The notes under the pieces: model-generated
Databases searched by the model: none
The model's input: only the letters and a program-made list of their open reading frames with translations
Told to the model about the DNA's origin: nothing
Assembly: GCF_001642995.1 (NCBI RefSeq)
Contig: NZ_LOHS01000084.1
Coordinates: 124,001 to 188,000 of the forward strand
DNA: 64,000 bases
Source of the DNA: Streptomyces jeddahensis
GTDB taxonomy: Bacteria > Actinomycetota > Actinomycetes > Streptomycetales > Streptomycetaceae
Direction of reading: 5' to 3'
Shown: positions 53,007 to 62,440 of the stretch, piece by piece
How positions within the stretch are numbered: the first letter of the stretch is position 1
How the letters are laid out: the number at the start of each line of letters is the position of its first letter
Position numbers and translations under genes: made by a program

Positions 53007-53608
53007 GGCGCCACCAGCAGCGGCCTCAGCCGCGTCGCGGTGAGCCGTCGCGCCAGGGCGTCGGGACGGCTGCGCACTCCCGCCGTCAGGAGCAGCGCGA
53101 CCAGGGCACCGACCGCGGCACCGGCCACGACGTCGTGGGGGTAGTGCGCGCCGACCCACACCCGGGCGGCGGCCATCGCGCAGGCGGCCACCACCGCGAC
53201 CGCACCGAGGCGGCGGGAGACGAAGAGGAGTGCGACGGCGGCCGCGGCGGCGATGGCCGCATGGTTGCTGGGAAACGACCAGTCGCCCGGTGCCGGACAC
53301 GCCTCCAGCGTCGTCACACGCAGGCTCTGACAGGGACGGTCCTCTCGCACCACCAGCTTGAGCGCGTCGTTCACCGCGTACGCCACGACGACCGTCACCG
53401 GCGCGGCCATCGCGACCACCGCCGCCGAGGCGCTCACGCGCCGCGCCCGCCACCAGCCCACGACCATGAGCACGGCGAACAGAGCCAGCCCGTACGTGGA
53501 CCAGGCAGACACGAGGCTGTCCAGCCAGGCGGGGGAGCGGCGGGCGAGGTCCACCACCCCTGTGTAGGCGGAGCCGTCGATCGCGGACCCGTCGAAGGCG
53601 AGCATCAT
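53003..53608 (-). CDS. PAP2-family membrane phosphatase (second copy)
   Basis: 201 residues. C1 is LVVREDRPCQ, C2 SFPSNHAAIA (Asn for Gly) and C3 RVWVGAHYPHDVVAGA. It is similar in plan to undecaprenyl-diphosphatase BcrC. Its ATG 53608 overlaps the DedA stop (ATGA) and its stop overlaps the next PAP2 start. Two different PAP2 enzymes after a DedA point to recycling or flipping of undecaprenyl phosphate. Confidence 0.93.
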   Translation of the reverse strand: MMLAFDGSAIDGSAYTGVVDLARRSPAWLDSLVSAWSTYGLALFAVLMVVGWWRARRVSASAAVVAMAAPVTVVVAYAVNDALKLVVREDRPCQSLRVTTLEACPAPGDWSFPSNHAAIAAAAAVALLFVSRRLGAVAVVAACAMAAARVWVGAHYPHDVVAGAAVGALVALLLTAGVRSRPDALARRLTATRLRPLLVAP

Positions 53609-54291
53609 CCCGCGCTTCCCTTCTCCTCGGCTGTCTCATGGCGGGAGCGGTACAACTCGGCGGCGAGGGGAACCAACGACAGGGTGACGATCACCGCGAC
53701 CATCGGGAGCAGATAGCGGTCCACGTTCGGGACGGACGAACCGAGGAAGTATCCGGCGAGGGTGAGGCCCAGGCTCCAGGCCAGTCCGCCGATCACCTGC
53801 CACACGGTGAACGTGCCTACGGGCACCCGCAGTGCGCCTGCCATGGGGTTCAGCACCGTGCGCACCACCGGCACGAACCGGGCCAGCACGACCGCCTTTG
53901 CGTATCCGTACCGCTCCAGCAACTCCTCGGCGCGCCGAGCTCCCGCATGCAGGCGGGCCGAGCGACTGCGGGCGATCAGCGTTCCTCCCGCCTTCCGCCC
54001 GATCAGATAGCCGCACTGCGAGCCGGCCAGCGCCCCCGCGGCAGCGACGAGCAAGAGGGGCATCAGCGACGGCCGCAGGCCGCCGTGAGCCGACCCGCTG
54101 CTCAGCAGGCCCGCCGTGAAAAGCAGAGAATCACCGGGCAGGAAGAAGCCGATCAACAGCCCCGTCTCGGCGAACAGCACCGCGCCGACACCCAGCACGC
54201 CGAAAGCGGACAGCAGGGACGGTGCGCTGAGGACATTCACCGCCAGTTGTGACAGTGCCGGTTGTGATGCTGTGAACAAGGGTGCGGCCAT
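53605..54291 (-). CDS. DedA-family membrane protein
   Basis: 228 residues. The family region LLIGFFLPGDSLLFTAG, the re-entrant loop and the Arg motif ARFVPVVRTVLNPMAGALRV are all present, with about five helices. DedA proteins translocate undecaprenyl phosphate or phospholipid across the membrane. ATG 54291 has GAGAGGG nine bases upstream; ATG 54309 is possible. It is the first gene of a DedA-PAP2-PAP2-RR-HK operon, divergent from BlaI, with BlaI-like boxes in the shared promoter. Confidence 0.92.
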   Translation of the reverse strand: MAAPLFTASQPALSQLAVNVLSAPSLLSAFGVLGVGAVLFAETGLLIGFFLPGDSLLFTAGLLSSGSAHGGLRPSLMPLLLVAAAGALAGSQCGYLIGRKAGGTLIARSRSARLHAGARRAEELLERYGYAKAVVLARFVPVVRTVLNPMAGALRVPVGTFTVWQVIGGLAWSLGLTLAGYFLGSSVPNVDRYLLPMVAVIVTLSLVPLAAELYRSRHETAEEKGSAG

Positions 54292-54349
54292 CGTCGCGAG
54301 CCCTCTCATACTTGACGGGCGGGAGCACGTGGACACGGCACCCGATCGA

Positions 54350-54383
54350 CTACAATCCTGTAGACGGTCTACTGCACTGTAGA
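54350..54383. promoter_or_regulatory. Two BlaI-type operators between dedA and blaI
   Basis: CTACAATCCTGTAG (54350-54363) and TCTACTGCACTGTAGA (54368-54383) are adjacent dyads of the TACA-N-TGTA type bound by BlaI/MecI repressors. They lie just before the BlaI start and could also control the divergent DedA operon. Confidence 0.7.
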
Positions 54384-54408
54384 CGATGACGTGGTGAGGA
54401 TCGTTCCC

Positions 54409-54780
54409 ATGACCGACGCGAAGGACGAACGCCGACCGGCGGGCGAGCTCGAAGCCACCGTCATGGCCGCCCTGTGGGCCGCCGGCAGACCGCGCACACC
54501 CGCGCAGGTACAGGCCGACCTCGCCTCGGACCTCGCCCGCACCACCGTTACGACCATCCTGTCCCGCCTGTACGAGAAGGGCATCGTCGACCGTCACCGG
54601 CAGGGGCGCGGCTATGCGTACTTCCCCGTCCAGGACGCCCCCGGCCTCACCGCCCGCCGCATGCACAGCGAGCTCGACCGGGACGCCGACCGCGAGACGG
54701 TCCTGGCCCGCTTCGTCGCGCAGCTCAGCTCCGACGACGAGCGGCTCCTGCGGGAGCTCCTGGAATCGGGTGAGCAATGA
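54409..54780 (+). CDS. BlaI/MecI-family transcriptional repressor
   Basis: 123 residues from ATG 54409 (GAGG upstream; ATG/GTG 54391 is weaker). The winged helix reads GELEATVMAALWAAGRPRTP, LARTTVTTILSRLYEKGIVD, RHRQGRGYAYFPV, and a C-terminal dimerisation helix follows. Its stop overlaps the M56 peptidase start (ATGA). In Streptomyces and mycobacteria such pairs often control beta-lactam-responsive or respiratory genes. Confidence 0.93.
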   Translation: MTDAKDERRPAGELEATVMAALWAAGRPRTPAQVQADLASDLARTTVTTILSRLYEKGIVDRHRQGRGYAYFPVQDAPGLTARRMHSELDRDADRETVLARFVAQLSSDDERLLRELLESGEQ

Positions 54781-55706
54781 CCGCTCTGCTGCTGGTGCCC
54801 TTGCTCCTGCCCTTCGCGGTGCAGCCGCTGGCCGGGCGCGCGCTCGACCGCCTCGGTCCCGTCGCCGCGCTGTGGGCACTGACCCTCACCGCGATCGTGC
54901 TGGCCGGAGCCTCCGTGTCCGCGCTCGGGGCGCTGGTCCTGACGGGCTTGCTGAAGCTGCCCCTCTTTGCCGCGCTCGGCGAGCTCGTCCGGCCCCTGCC
55001 TACGCCGTCGGACCTCCTCGTCCTGCCCGCGGCCGCGGCGGCCACCGGCGTACTCACCGTCAGCGTCCTGACGATTCTGCGATCGGCCCTGCGTCAGCTC
55101 CGTGCCTTCCGCTCGGCCCGCGTGCAGGCCGAGCGCAGTCCCACCGCAGGAGACCTGTGCGTCATCGACTCGCCCCATCCGGATGCGTACGCCCTGCCGG
55201 GCCGGCCGAACCGCATCGTCGTCACCACAGCGATGCTCCGGACGCTCGGCCCGGCTGAGAGAGAGGCGCTGTTCGCCCATGAACGCGCCCACAACGCCGG
55301 CAGCCACCACCGCTTCCTCGTCGCCGCAGAACTGGCGGCACACTGCCACCCCGGCCTGCGTCGTGTCCGCGGCGCCATCCAGCTCGCCGCGGAAAGAGCC
55401 GCTGACGAGGCCGCTGCCGCCGCCGTCGGCGATCGGCGCCTGACCGCGCGTGCCATCGCCCGCGCCGCTCTCGCGGCCCAGGCCTCGCGCTCCACCCGGC
55501 CCGACTTCGCCTCCGCGGCGACCACCGGCCCGGTCCCTCAGCGGGTCGCGGCCCTCCTCGCGTCGCCGGAGGCCCGTCCGCGCACCGCCTCCTGGATCGC
55601 CCTGCTCCTCGCCGCCTGCACGGCCGTCTCGGCCTGCGCCGCGGTGACCGGCGTGATCACCTTCCACCACGAAGTCGAGGTCGCCCAGGGCGAGGCACCA
55701 CGCTGA
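54777..55706 (+). CDS. M56-family membrane metallopeptidase (BlaR1/MecR1-like, no sensor domain)
   Basis: 309 residues. Three N-terminal membrane helices, a cytoplasmic zinc-peptidase loop with FAHERAHNAGSHH (HExxH, reads HERAH) and a downstream ERAADEAA Glu, then a last helix. The extracellular penicillin-binding sensor of BlaR1 is absent, as usual in actinobacteria. It probably cleaves or inactivates BlaI. A 16-bp terminator follows at 55790. Confidence 0.92.
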   Translation: MTALLLVPLLLPFAVQPLAGRALDRLGPVAALWALTLTAIVLAGASVSALGALVLTGLLKLPLFAALGELVRPLPTPSDLLVLPAAAAATGVLTVSVLTILRSALRQLRAFRSARVQAERSPTAGDLCVIDSPHPDAYALPGRPNRIVVTTAMLRTLGPAEREALFAHERAHNAGSHHRFLVAAELAAHCHPGLRRVRGAIQLAAERAADEAAAAAVGDRRLTARAIARAALAAQASRSTRPDFASAATTGPVPQRVAALLASPEARPRTASWIALLLAACTAVSACAAVTGVITFHHEVEVAQGEAPR

Positions 55707-55789
55707 CCGCCCCGAGCGCCAAGCGAAAGGGCGGCCCAAAGCGGCCCCAGCCGCGTCGGTGAGGCGGCTCTTCAAGCAGCGCCTGAAAC

Positions 55790-55829
55790 GGAGGTGCGAC
55801 GGGACGTCTGGCTGTCCCGTCGCCCCTCC
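55790..55829. terminator. Hairpin between M56 gene and S8 protease gene
   Basis: A 16-bp stem (55790-55805 with 55814-55829, one mismatch) around an 8-nt loop; core GCGACGGGAC/GTCCCGTCGC. It lies between convergent genes. Confidence 0.8.
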
Positions 55830-55884
55830 GATCACCGCCTCCGCCTCCGACTGCCGTGCTCAACAGCGGTTGAGGACCGGCCGA

Positions 55885-58800
55885 TCAGCGGAACCGGGCC
55901 CGCACCGTGTCCCGTGCCGTCTCGGTGCCGCCTTCCACGAGCCGTACCACGATCGTCCGGTGGCCGTTGCCGTACGAGGACGTGGTCAGCGGGAACGACC
56001 ATGCGCCCAGGCCGGCGGCGCGACGCCAGGCCTCCCCATCCACGGGAGCGTTGCGGCTGACGACCTGCCATTCGACGTGGGCGTCCGGCGTGACGCGGAA
56101 CGTCGTCTTGGCGACGTCCGAGGGCGTCCCGTCCCGGACCGCGCGTGCGTACAGCACGTGCTCGCCCACGTCGAGCCGGCCCGCCTCGGCCCGCCAGGTG
56201 CCGGTGGCCTCGTCGAGCCTCGCGGAGACGGGTGAGGCGAAGGTCTCGTCGTCCACCGACAGTTGCACCCGCCGGGTCTCCGGCCGGCCGCCGACGCCTT
56301 CCGGGTCGGTGCCGAGGTCGGGGAAGGCGTACCGGCCGCCCGCGATGACGGTCTCGCCCTCGGCGACCTGGGCGCCGTCCGACGGAGCAGCGATCGTGAC
56401 GCCGAACTCAAGGCCGCTCGGGGGCAGTGGCGCCGGGTCGATCGACAGCTGCGTGGCGTGGCCGTCCTCGTAGCCCACGATGGCCAACGCGGTGGTGTCG
56501 GAGAGCAGTTGTACGGTCAGCTGCTCTCCGGTGAAGGCGTGCCGGTCGGTGTCGAACTCGATGGTGAACCTGGTCCAGGCGCCCGTGACCGGCTGTGCCG
56601 CGGCCTTGGCGCGACCGATCTCCCGGTCGGTGGCGAGGAGGACGACGGTGGGGCCCACCAGTGCCGCCGGGGCGCGGGTACGCACGTACAGTTCGGCCCG
56701 TACCTGCGATCCCGCGGCGAGTGGCGCGTCCAGGGTGTCGGTCGCGGGGTGGGCGGCGGTGGGCAGATACGGCGCCGCGGACGACAGGGTGTCGCCGACG
56801 GCGCAGCCGTCCGCGTCGTCGTCGCGGTCGGTGCGGTCCATCGTCCGTTCACCCGCACAGTCCGGGCCCTGGTGCAGGTAGTAGCGATACGCCTGTGCGG
56901 AGTGCGGGCCTTGGGCCTGCCCGCCCTCGTCCTTCTGTGCGCCGTTCTGCGCCTCCAGCGTTCTGCGCAGCACGGCGAGCGAGCCGTCGAGTGTCGCCAC
57001 GTCGTCCAGACCGGCCGACAGCCCGGTGGGCAGCGATGCCTGGTCCTCCGTGCCGTCGCCGTCCCGGTCGTAGCCGCCCCAGATCGTGTCCCTGATGGCA
57101 CGGTCGGCGGCGAAGAAGTCGTCCTCGACGGGCCGTTCGGGCAGCAGCGCCCGGCCGAGCAGCACGTCCACGGCCCGTCGTGCCGTCTCCGGTGTCGCGG
57201 CTCCGTAGCCCTCGAAGAGGACGTTGCCGGCCGAGTACGGCGAGGCGAGCGGCCAACTGGCGGAGGGCAGGTCGTCCTCGCCGAGCGGGAAGGCGTTCTT
57301 CAGGACCGCCTCACGCAGTTCGCCCCGCGTGAGCCTGCCGTCGTCCAGGTACACGCTCTCGGGCAGCGCCGTGCCTTCGGCGACCACCTGGCCGCTCTTC
57401 TGACCTGCCCTAGCGTCACCGATCGTGTCGCGGACCCGTTGCAGCGTCGTGCCGAAGACACCTGCCGTGTACGGGGTGGCGGCGGAGGTGCCGCTGAACT
57501 GGTCCTGGCACAGTACGCCGGTGTGGCAGGGGGACGGCAGGCTGCCGATGCCCCACGACGACAGATGCACGGGGATTCCGTCGCCGACGACGGCGCGCTG
57601 GTCGTCGCGGCGCAGCGCTCCGACGGTGATGTTCCAGTCGGGTCCCGTCTGGTCGGAGTGCCAGGTGCTGACCGGTACGTCGAAGGCGTTGCCGACGCCG
57701 TTGCCGGCGGCGAACAGCACGGTCTGGCCGCGTTCGGCGGCGTCCTTGGTCACCTCCTCGCCGCTGAGCACAGGGCCCACCGGGGCGCCTCCGATGTAGC
57801 CGAAGGAGTGCGACGTGATGTCGACCCAGGGGTACTTGGTGGCGACCGTCTCGTCGAGTCCTTCGACCATGACGAGCAGGCAACTCGGGCAGTAGCCGTA
57901 GCGGTTCCCGGCCGCGACGGAGGCGGAGCCGGTGCCGTGCCCGTTGTCGTCGAGGACCGGATGATCACCGTCCATGCTCGACGAGTACGCGCCGATGATC
58001 TTGGTGCCGGGGATCCAGTGCAGCGTGCCGCCGGGCACCCGCCCGCTCCTCCACAAGTCCTTGTCCTCCTCCGGCAGATAGCCCTTGCCGAGGGTCACCG
58101 GGAGGGCGGGCGCGGAGGCGGGATAGCCGGGGATGTACTCCGACGGGTGGCGGGTGAAGTTCCTCGTCAGCGCCAGGACGTCCGGATCCGGATAGGTGCG
58201 GGCCGAGAACTCCAGGTGGTACGGGTTGATGCCGGTGTCGGCGATGCCGATGACCGTGACCGGCGGCCCGGCAGCGAGCCGGTCCGCGCTGCCCACCAGC
58301 ACGGAGGTGGTCTCGCGGCGTTCCAGACCGTTCGCGTCGGTCGCCTTGAGGGTGACCAGGTGCCTGCCCTCGGGCAGCTCGGGTGTGGCCGTCGTGCCCG
58401 TACCGTCGTCGAACCGCCCATCGGCGTCGAGGTCCCAGGCCGCTTCGACGGGCCCGGTGCCTCCGGAGACCGTGCCGCTGAGCCGCTGCTCGGCGCCGGT
58501 CTCGAACTCGTACGGTCCTCCTGCGTCCACCACCGGCCGCGGGTCGGCGGGGCGCTGGCTGGCGACGACCCGGGCCGTCACCTCGTCGGTCACTGTGGCC
58601 CACTTGACGGCGACGACCTTCCAGGTGCCCGCGCGCGGGGAGGAGACCGAGGTCCGCTCCGGGTGGTCGGCCGACTCGGACCGCGCCACGATCTCGCCCG
58701 ATGGATCGGTGACCCGCAGATCGTAGTCCTGGGCGGTCGTCGTCCACGACAACGTGACGTCGAGGGAAGCGACGCCGGACGGGACGTCGAAGGGGAACTC

Positions 58801-59358
58801 CACGGCCTGGCCGGTGGGGAAGACGCCCGGCGTCGGGTCCGCCTTGGTCTCGTTGAGCAGTTCGTCGGTGGTCTCCTGGACCACGACGACCTTGACGGTG
58901 TCGCTCGCCGTGCCGCCCGCGGCGTCGGTGACGGTGAGCCGCACCTCGTACGTGCCTGCGTCGAGCCCGGTGGTGTCGAAGGAGGTGCTCGCCGAGTCCG
59001 CGCCGGTGATGGTGCCGCGCTCTGCGGTCCAGGCCCAGGTGTACGGCGCGGTGCCGCCGTAGGCGCTGCCGAGCAGCACGGCCTTCTGACCCACGGCCAC
59101 GAAGGAGCTGTCGCCCGCGTCGGCGTGCAACGGGGCGGGGGCGGGCGCTGCGCCCGGGGATCCTGTGCGTGCTGTGCCTGTCACGTCGACCGGGCCGCTG
59201 ACCGGCTGCGGCACCGCGCCGTCGACGACCTCCTGGCCGTCGACCGTGGTGACGGCGACATCGGATCCGTCCGCCGCGGCGGCCGCGGCAGGAAGCAGTG
59301 ACGCGGCCAGCACCAGCGAGGCGGTGGCGGCGAGGCGTCTCAACCATGCGCGCGCCAT
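55885..59358 (-). CDS. Secreted subtilisin-like serine protease (S8) with PKD-type domains
   Basis: 1157 residues. The signal peptide LAATASLVLAASLLPAAAAA is followed by a PKD/Ig-like domain (about 70-160), a prepeptidase-like beta domain (about 170-270), a second PKD-like domain (about 275-355) and the S8 catalytic domain: Asp in VIGIADTGINPYH (about 371), His in DDNGHGTGSASV (about 474) and Ser in FSGTSAATPYTAGVF (about 621). The C-terminal half has jelly-roll/carbohydrate-binding-like beta domains and dockerin-like Asp repeats (GYDRDGDGTEDQ). ATG 59358 shares a base with the M14 stop (TGATG), so the two proteases are coupled. Confidence 0.93.
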   Translation of the reverse strand: MARAWLRRLAATASLVLAASLLPAAAAAADGSDVAVTTVDGQEVVDGAVPQPVSGPVDVTGTARTGSPGAAPAPAPLHADAGDSSFVAVGQKAVLLGSAYGGTAPYTWAWTAERGTITGADSASTSFDTTGLDAGTYEVRLTVTDAAGGTASDTVKVVVVQETTDELLNETKADPTPGVFPTGQAVEFPFDVPSGVASLDVTLSWTTTAQDYDLRVTDPSGEIVARSESADHPERTSVSSPRAGTWKVVAVKWATVTDEVTARVVASQRPADPRPVVDAGGPYEFETGAEQRLSGTVSGGTGPVEAAWDLDADGRFDDGTGTTATPELPEGRHLVTLKATDANGLERRETTSVLVGSADRLAAGPPVTVIGIADTGINPYHLEFSARTYPDPDVLALTRNFTRHPSEYIPGYPASAPALPVTLGKGYLPEEDKDLWRSGRVPGGTLHWIPGTKIIGAYSSSMDGDHPVLDDNGHGTGSASVAAGNRYGYCPSCLLVMVEGLDETVATKYPWVDITSHSFGYIGGAPVGPVLSGEEVTKDAAERGQTVLFAAGNGVGNAFDVPVSTWHSDQTGPDWNITVGALRRDDQRAVVGDGIPVHLSSWGIGSLPSPCHTGVLCQDQFSGTSAATPYTAGVFGTTLQRVRDTIGDARAGQKSGQVVAEGTALPESVYLDDGRLTRGELREAVLKNAFPLGEDDLPSASWPLASPYSAGNVLFEGYGAATPETARRAVDVLLGRALLPERPVEDDFFAADRAIRDTIWGGYDRDGDGTEDQASLPTGLSAGLDDVATLDGSLAVLRRTLEAQNGAQKDEGGQAQGPHSAQAYRYYLHQGPDCAGERTMDRTDRDDDADGCAVGDTLSSAAPYLPTAAHPATDTLDAPLAAGSQVRAELYVRTRAPAALVGPTVVLLATDREIGRAKAAAQPVTGAWTRFTIEFDTDRHAFTGEQLTVQLLSDTTALAIVGYEDGHATQLSIDPAPLPPSGLEFGVTIAAPSDGAQVAEGETVIAGGRYAFPDLGTDPEGVGGRPETRRVQLSVDDETFASPVSARLDEATGTWRAEAGRLDVGEHVLYARAVRDGTPSDVAKTTFRVTPDAHVEWQVVSRNAPVDGEAWRRAAGLGAWSFPLTTSSYGNGHRTIVVRLVEGGTETARDTVRARFR

Positions 59359-61463
59359 CAGCTCGTGCCCCACTTCTTCGCGCAGGTCTTCAGATCCGCC
59401 TTGACCCGCTGTCCGCGGTCGACGACGACCGGCACCTGCTCGAGGACCTTTCCGTCCTTCTCGCAGGACAGCGTCCAGTTCTCGATGACGCCGCCCACCT
59501 CGTCCGCGGTCGCGTCGTAGAGCGATGCCGTGAGGGTCCAGGAGGGCGCGACGGAGGCCCAGTTCTCCACCCGCAGCACGTACGTGCCCTGCTCCGGGTC
59601 GTCGCGGAGGACCCGTTCCTTCTCCCCGACGGAGCCGGTGGAACTGCCGACCTGGCTGAGGCTGCCGTCGGCGTTCTTGCGGAACACGTAGAGGTCGAGG
59701 TCGTCCGGGGTAGCCCAGTCGAGTTTCACTTCGAGGACGTCGGCTGCCCGGTCGACGGTGAACTCCTGATCCGAGGGCTGCGTCGGAGTGGTCGTGCCCG
59801 TGTACGTCTGCCGCTTCAGGGGCTCGGAGGAGATGACCTCGATCTGGCGGGCCTTGACGACCGGCCGGGTCGAGGGGTTCACGTGCCACGTGTAGCTGCC
59901 GCCCTCGCCGACAGTCATGGTGGTGTCGAGGGTGTCCTTGATCGTGCCCGACCAGGTGGGCGTGGCGAAGGTCTTCTTCAGCCGCAGCGTGGCCCCTTCG
60001 GGAGCCTTGCCGCTGATCACGGAGTGGGACTCGGGATCGACTGCGCTTTCCAGCGCGAGCAGGAACGCCTCGCGGTTGCCCTTCCCGGCGTACTGGCCGG
60101 AGCCGAGGTACTCGTCGACGACCTCCGGGAACGGCGGATGGAACTCGTCGGGCCCGATCTCGAAGGTGTAGCCGAAGCCGCCCGTCGCGTTGTACGACCA
60201 GTCCTCGGTGGTGCCGGTGGTGTCGTACAGCTCCCAACTGTGCTGGCTCGTATAGCCGTTCTGCTGAGCCATGCGATCGCCGAGCTCCTTCAGCGCGGCC
60301 TCGTCCGGCGGGTTGCCGACGGGCAGTCCGTCGGGGCCGACCGTGTCGGGCGCGACGCCGTTCGGGCGCAGCACCAGGTTGGAGAAGGTGTGGTTGGTGA
60401 TCAGGCCGGTGACCTGGCGGGTGCTGATCAGCTCGCGGATGTTCTGCGTCTCGGGCTCGGAGAACGGTGCGGGGCCGCGGTAGGTGGCGTCGGCGGGCTC
60501 AGCGGCGGCGCCCGGACCGCCCCAGAAGCCGCCGTAGTTGCGGTTGAGGTCGATGCCGGCGCCGAAGCCGCCGGGGCTGCTCGCGAGGGCGCATTCGTTC
60601 GCCAGCGGAGTGAGGCCGTCGACGATCCGGCAGTTCTTGCGCTTGTACGCGTTGCCGGGCGTGGCCAGGATCGAGCCGGTGCCACCGCCGTCGATCGCGC
60701 GCAGGTCGATCAACTGGCCGTCGTTGACGGACTTCTCGAAGCCGTCGACGTTGACCACGGGCACAACCAGAACGCGGGCCTTCTTCAGCAGGGCGGTGAT
60801 GCGCTCATCGGTGCCGTAGTTCTCGACCAGGTCGTAGGCGAACTCGATGGCGTGCTCGCCGGAGGGCCACTCGCGCGCGTGGTGCAGGCCCATCATGAGG
60901 AAGACGGGACGGCCGTCCTCGGCGGCCGTCACGTCGTGCGCTATCTCCACCCCGTACACCGGCTTGCCCTCGAGGCTCCTGTGGTTGAGGGCGAACTTCT
61001 TCACCAGACCAGGACGCAGCGACGCCAGTCGGTCCAGGTCGTCGTTGTAGTCGGAGAGCCGGCGGTAGCTGTCGCGTCCTGACGGGAGCGGTGAGGTCGC
61101 GGTGGCGGCGGCATAGGCGCGGTTCGCGGCGTTGACCTCGGACTCCCGCTCGACGAGGTCGGGTATGCGGACCTCCCAGCTGAGACCCGCCATCTGCAGC
61201 GCGATGGCGTCGGCCGGGCGGTGCAGGACGACTTCGGTGAAGTCGTGTCCGGCGTGCTCGGTGAGGTCCAGGCCGAGGGCTGCGAGCTTTTCCTTGGCGG
61301 CGCGGCTGGGGGTGTCGACCGTCACGAGCTGGGGCCGGAAATCGTCCGCCGCCTTGGCGGACGGCGCCGTGGCGATCGGCAGCAGCAGTCCGCTCGCCGC
61401 GGCGGTGACCACGGCGCAGGCGATGGCCATGCGTCTGCCAGGTCGTCGAAGTGAAATCACCAC
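59358..61463 (-). CDS. Secreted zinc carboxypeptidase (M14) with prepeptidase C-terminal-like domain
   Basis: 701 residues from GTG 61463 (AGGAG five bases upstream). Signal peptide region RRPGRRMAIACAVVTAAASG. The M14 zinc site is GLHHAREWPSGEH (HxxE, about 193), His in LITNHTFSN, and the catalytic Glu YTFEIGPDEF (about 434). Later beta domains include a pre-peptidase-like module (about 580-690, 'LDLYVFRKNADGS'). It trims C-terminal residues of extracellular proteins. With the S8 gene it forms a secreted protein-degrading pair. Confidence 0.93.
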   Translation of the reverse strand: MVISLRRPGRRMAIACAVVTAAASGLLLPIATAPSAKAADDFRPQLVTVDTPSRAAKEKLAALGLDLTEHAGHDFTEVVLHRPADAIALQMAGLSWEVRIPDLVERESEVNAANRAYAAATATSPLPSGRDSYRRLSDYNDDLDRLASLRPGLVKKFALNHRSLEGKPVYGVEIAHDVTAAEDGRPVFLMMGLHHAREWPSGEHAIEFAYDLVENYGTDERITALLKKARVLVVPVVNVDGFEKSVNDGQLIDLRAIDGGGTGSILATPGNAYKRKNCRIVDGLTPLANECALASSPGGFGAGIDLNRNYGGFWGGPGAAAEPADATYRGPAPFSEPETQNIRELISTRQVTGLITNHTFSNLVLRPNGVAPDTVGPDGLPVGNPPDEAALKELGDRMAQQNGYTSQHSWELYDTTGTTEDWSYNATGGFGYTFEIGPDEFHPPFPEVVDEYLGSGQYAGKGNREAFLLALESAVDPESHSVISGKAPEGATLRLKKTFATPTWSGTIKDTLDTTMTVGEGGSYTWHVNPSTRPVVKARQIEVISSEPLKRQTYTGTTTPTQPSDQEFTVDRAADVLEVKLDWATPDDLDLYVFRKNADGSLSQVGSSTGSVGEKERVLRDDPEQGTYVLRVENWASVAPSWTLTASLYDATADEVGGVIENWTLSCEKDGKVLEQVPVVVDRGQRVKADLKTCAKKWGTS

Positions 61464-61725
61464 ATGAACTCCTGTCGAAAGGAGCTCCGCCCGGTGAAGG
61501 GGGCATGCCCGTGGCAACCACTTCAACCGGGCGTTGCCCGAGTGCCCATGGGGGGAGGCGGTCGGGAAGGTACCCAGGAGAAGTGGCATGTACACGAGGC
61601 GCGGCTCGGGGCATGGCTGACGTACGGTCCGGCGGCATGGACTGGACCGCCGAGACCCCGGCCTGCCTGCTTACCGGACTATCCGGTACGGGACCGCACC
61701 TGGCGCAGGCCGTGGAGTTGTGTCC

Positions 61726-61764
61726 GCTGGCCCTTGCCCGGCCGAGGGGCGGGCAAGGGCCAGC
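61726..61764. terminator. Perfect 15-bp hairpin beyond the ALDH fragment
   Basis: GCTGGCCCTTGCCCG (61726-61740) pairs fully with CGGGCAAGGGCCAGC (61750-61764), loop 9. It lies 32 bases after the aldehyde-dehydrogenase stop. The rest of 61464-61795 shows no gene. Confidence 0.85.
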
Positions 61765-61795
61765 GCAATTCATGCACGTGATGCCCAGCGCGAGG

Positions 61796-62395
61796 TCAGA
61801 GGAAGCTGACGTTCTGAGCGAGCGCGAGCCGGCTTGAGTAGTTGATGGTGTTGGTGGCCGGGCGCATGTAGGCCTTCCACGAGTCCGAGCCGGACTCGCG
61901 GCCGCCGCCGGTCTCCTTCTCGCCACCGAAGGCACCGCCGATCTCCGCACCGGAGGTGCCGATGTTGACGTTGGCGATGCCGCAGTCGGAACCCTCGGAG
62001 GAGAGGAAGATCTCGGCCTCCTGCTGGTCGCGGGTGAAGATGCTGGAGGACAGGCCCTGGGGTACGTCGTTGTGCAGGGCGATCGCCTCGTCGAGGGTGT
62101 CGTACGTCAGGACGTACAGGATCGGGGCGAACGTCTCTTCCCGTACGACGTCGAGCTGTTCGTCGACGCGGACGATGACCGGCTCGACGTATGCGGCCCG
62201 GGGAGCGTTGGCGGACAGGCGCCGGTTGCCGCCCGCCAGGATCTTGCTGCCTTGGGCCTGGGCGCGGGTGAGGGCGTTCTGCATGCCGTCGAGGGCCTGG
62301 GTGGAGATGAGCGGGCCGACGAGGGTGTTCTCGTGGAAGGGGTCGCCGATGGGCAGCTTCTGGTAGGCGCTGGTCAGGCGCGCGATGAGGTGGAG
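61796..62395 (-). pseudogene. C-terminal fragment of ALDH7-type aldehyde dehydrogenase (AmaB/Pcd-like)
   Basis: About 200 of an expected 500 residues. Recognisable family text runs from [20 protein letters not shown] through [40 protein letters not shown] and [20 protein letters not shown] to SFL-stop. This is the end of L-aminoadipate-semialdehyde / piperideine-6-carboxylate dehydrogenase (lysine catabolism). The NAD-binding domain is gone, and homology breaks near 62395. An internal ATG at 62284 could start a 162-residue peptide, but it would lack the cofactor domain. An IS630 fragment begins 46 bases farther, so a transposon-linked deletion is likely. Confidence 0.8.
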
Positions 62396-62440
62396 CAGCA
62401 GCGGGCGGGCGTGTGGGGGCGGGACCGGGGCCGCGGTCGC

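Noticed and set aside
56263-59301. A 1012-codon open frame antisense to the S8 protease
   Set aside because: Low-complexity Arg/Gly/Val text with no motifs; a by-product of high GC in the codon frame of the real protease.
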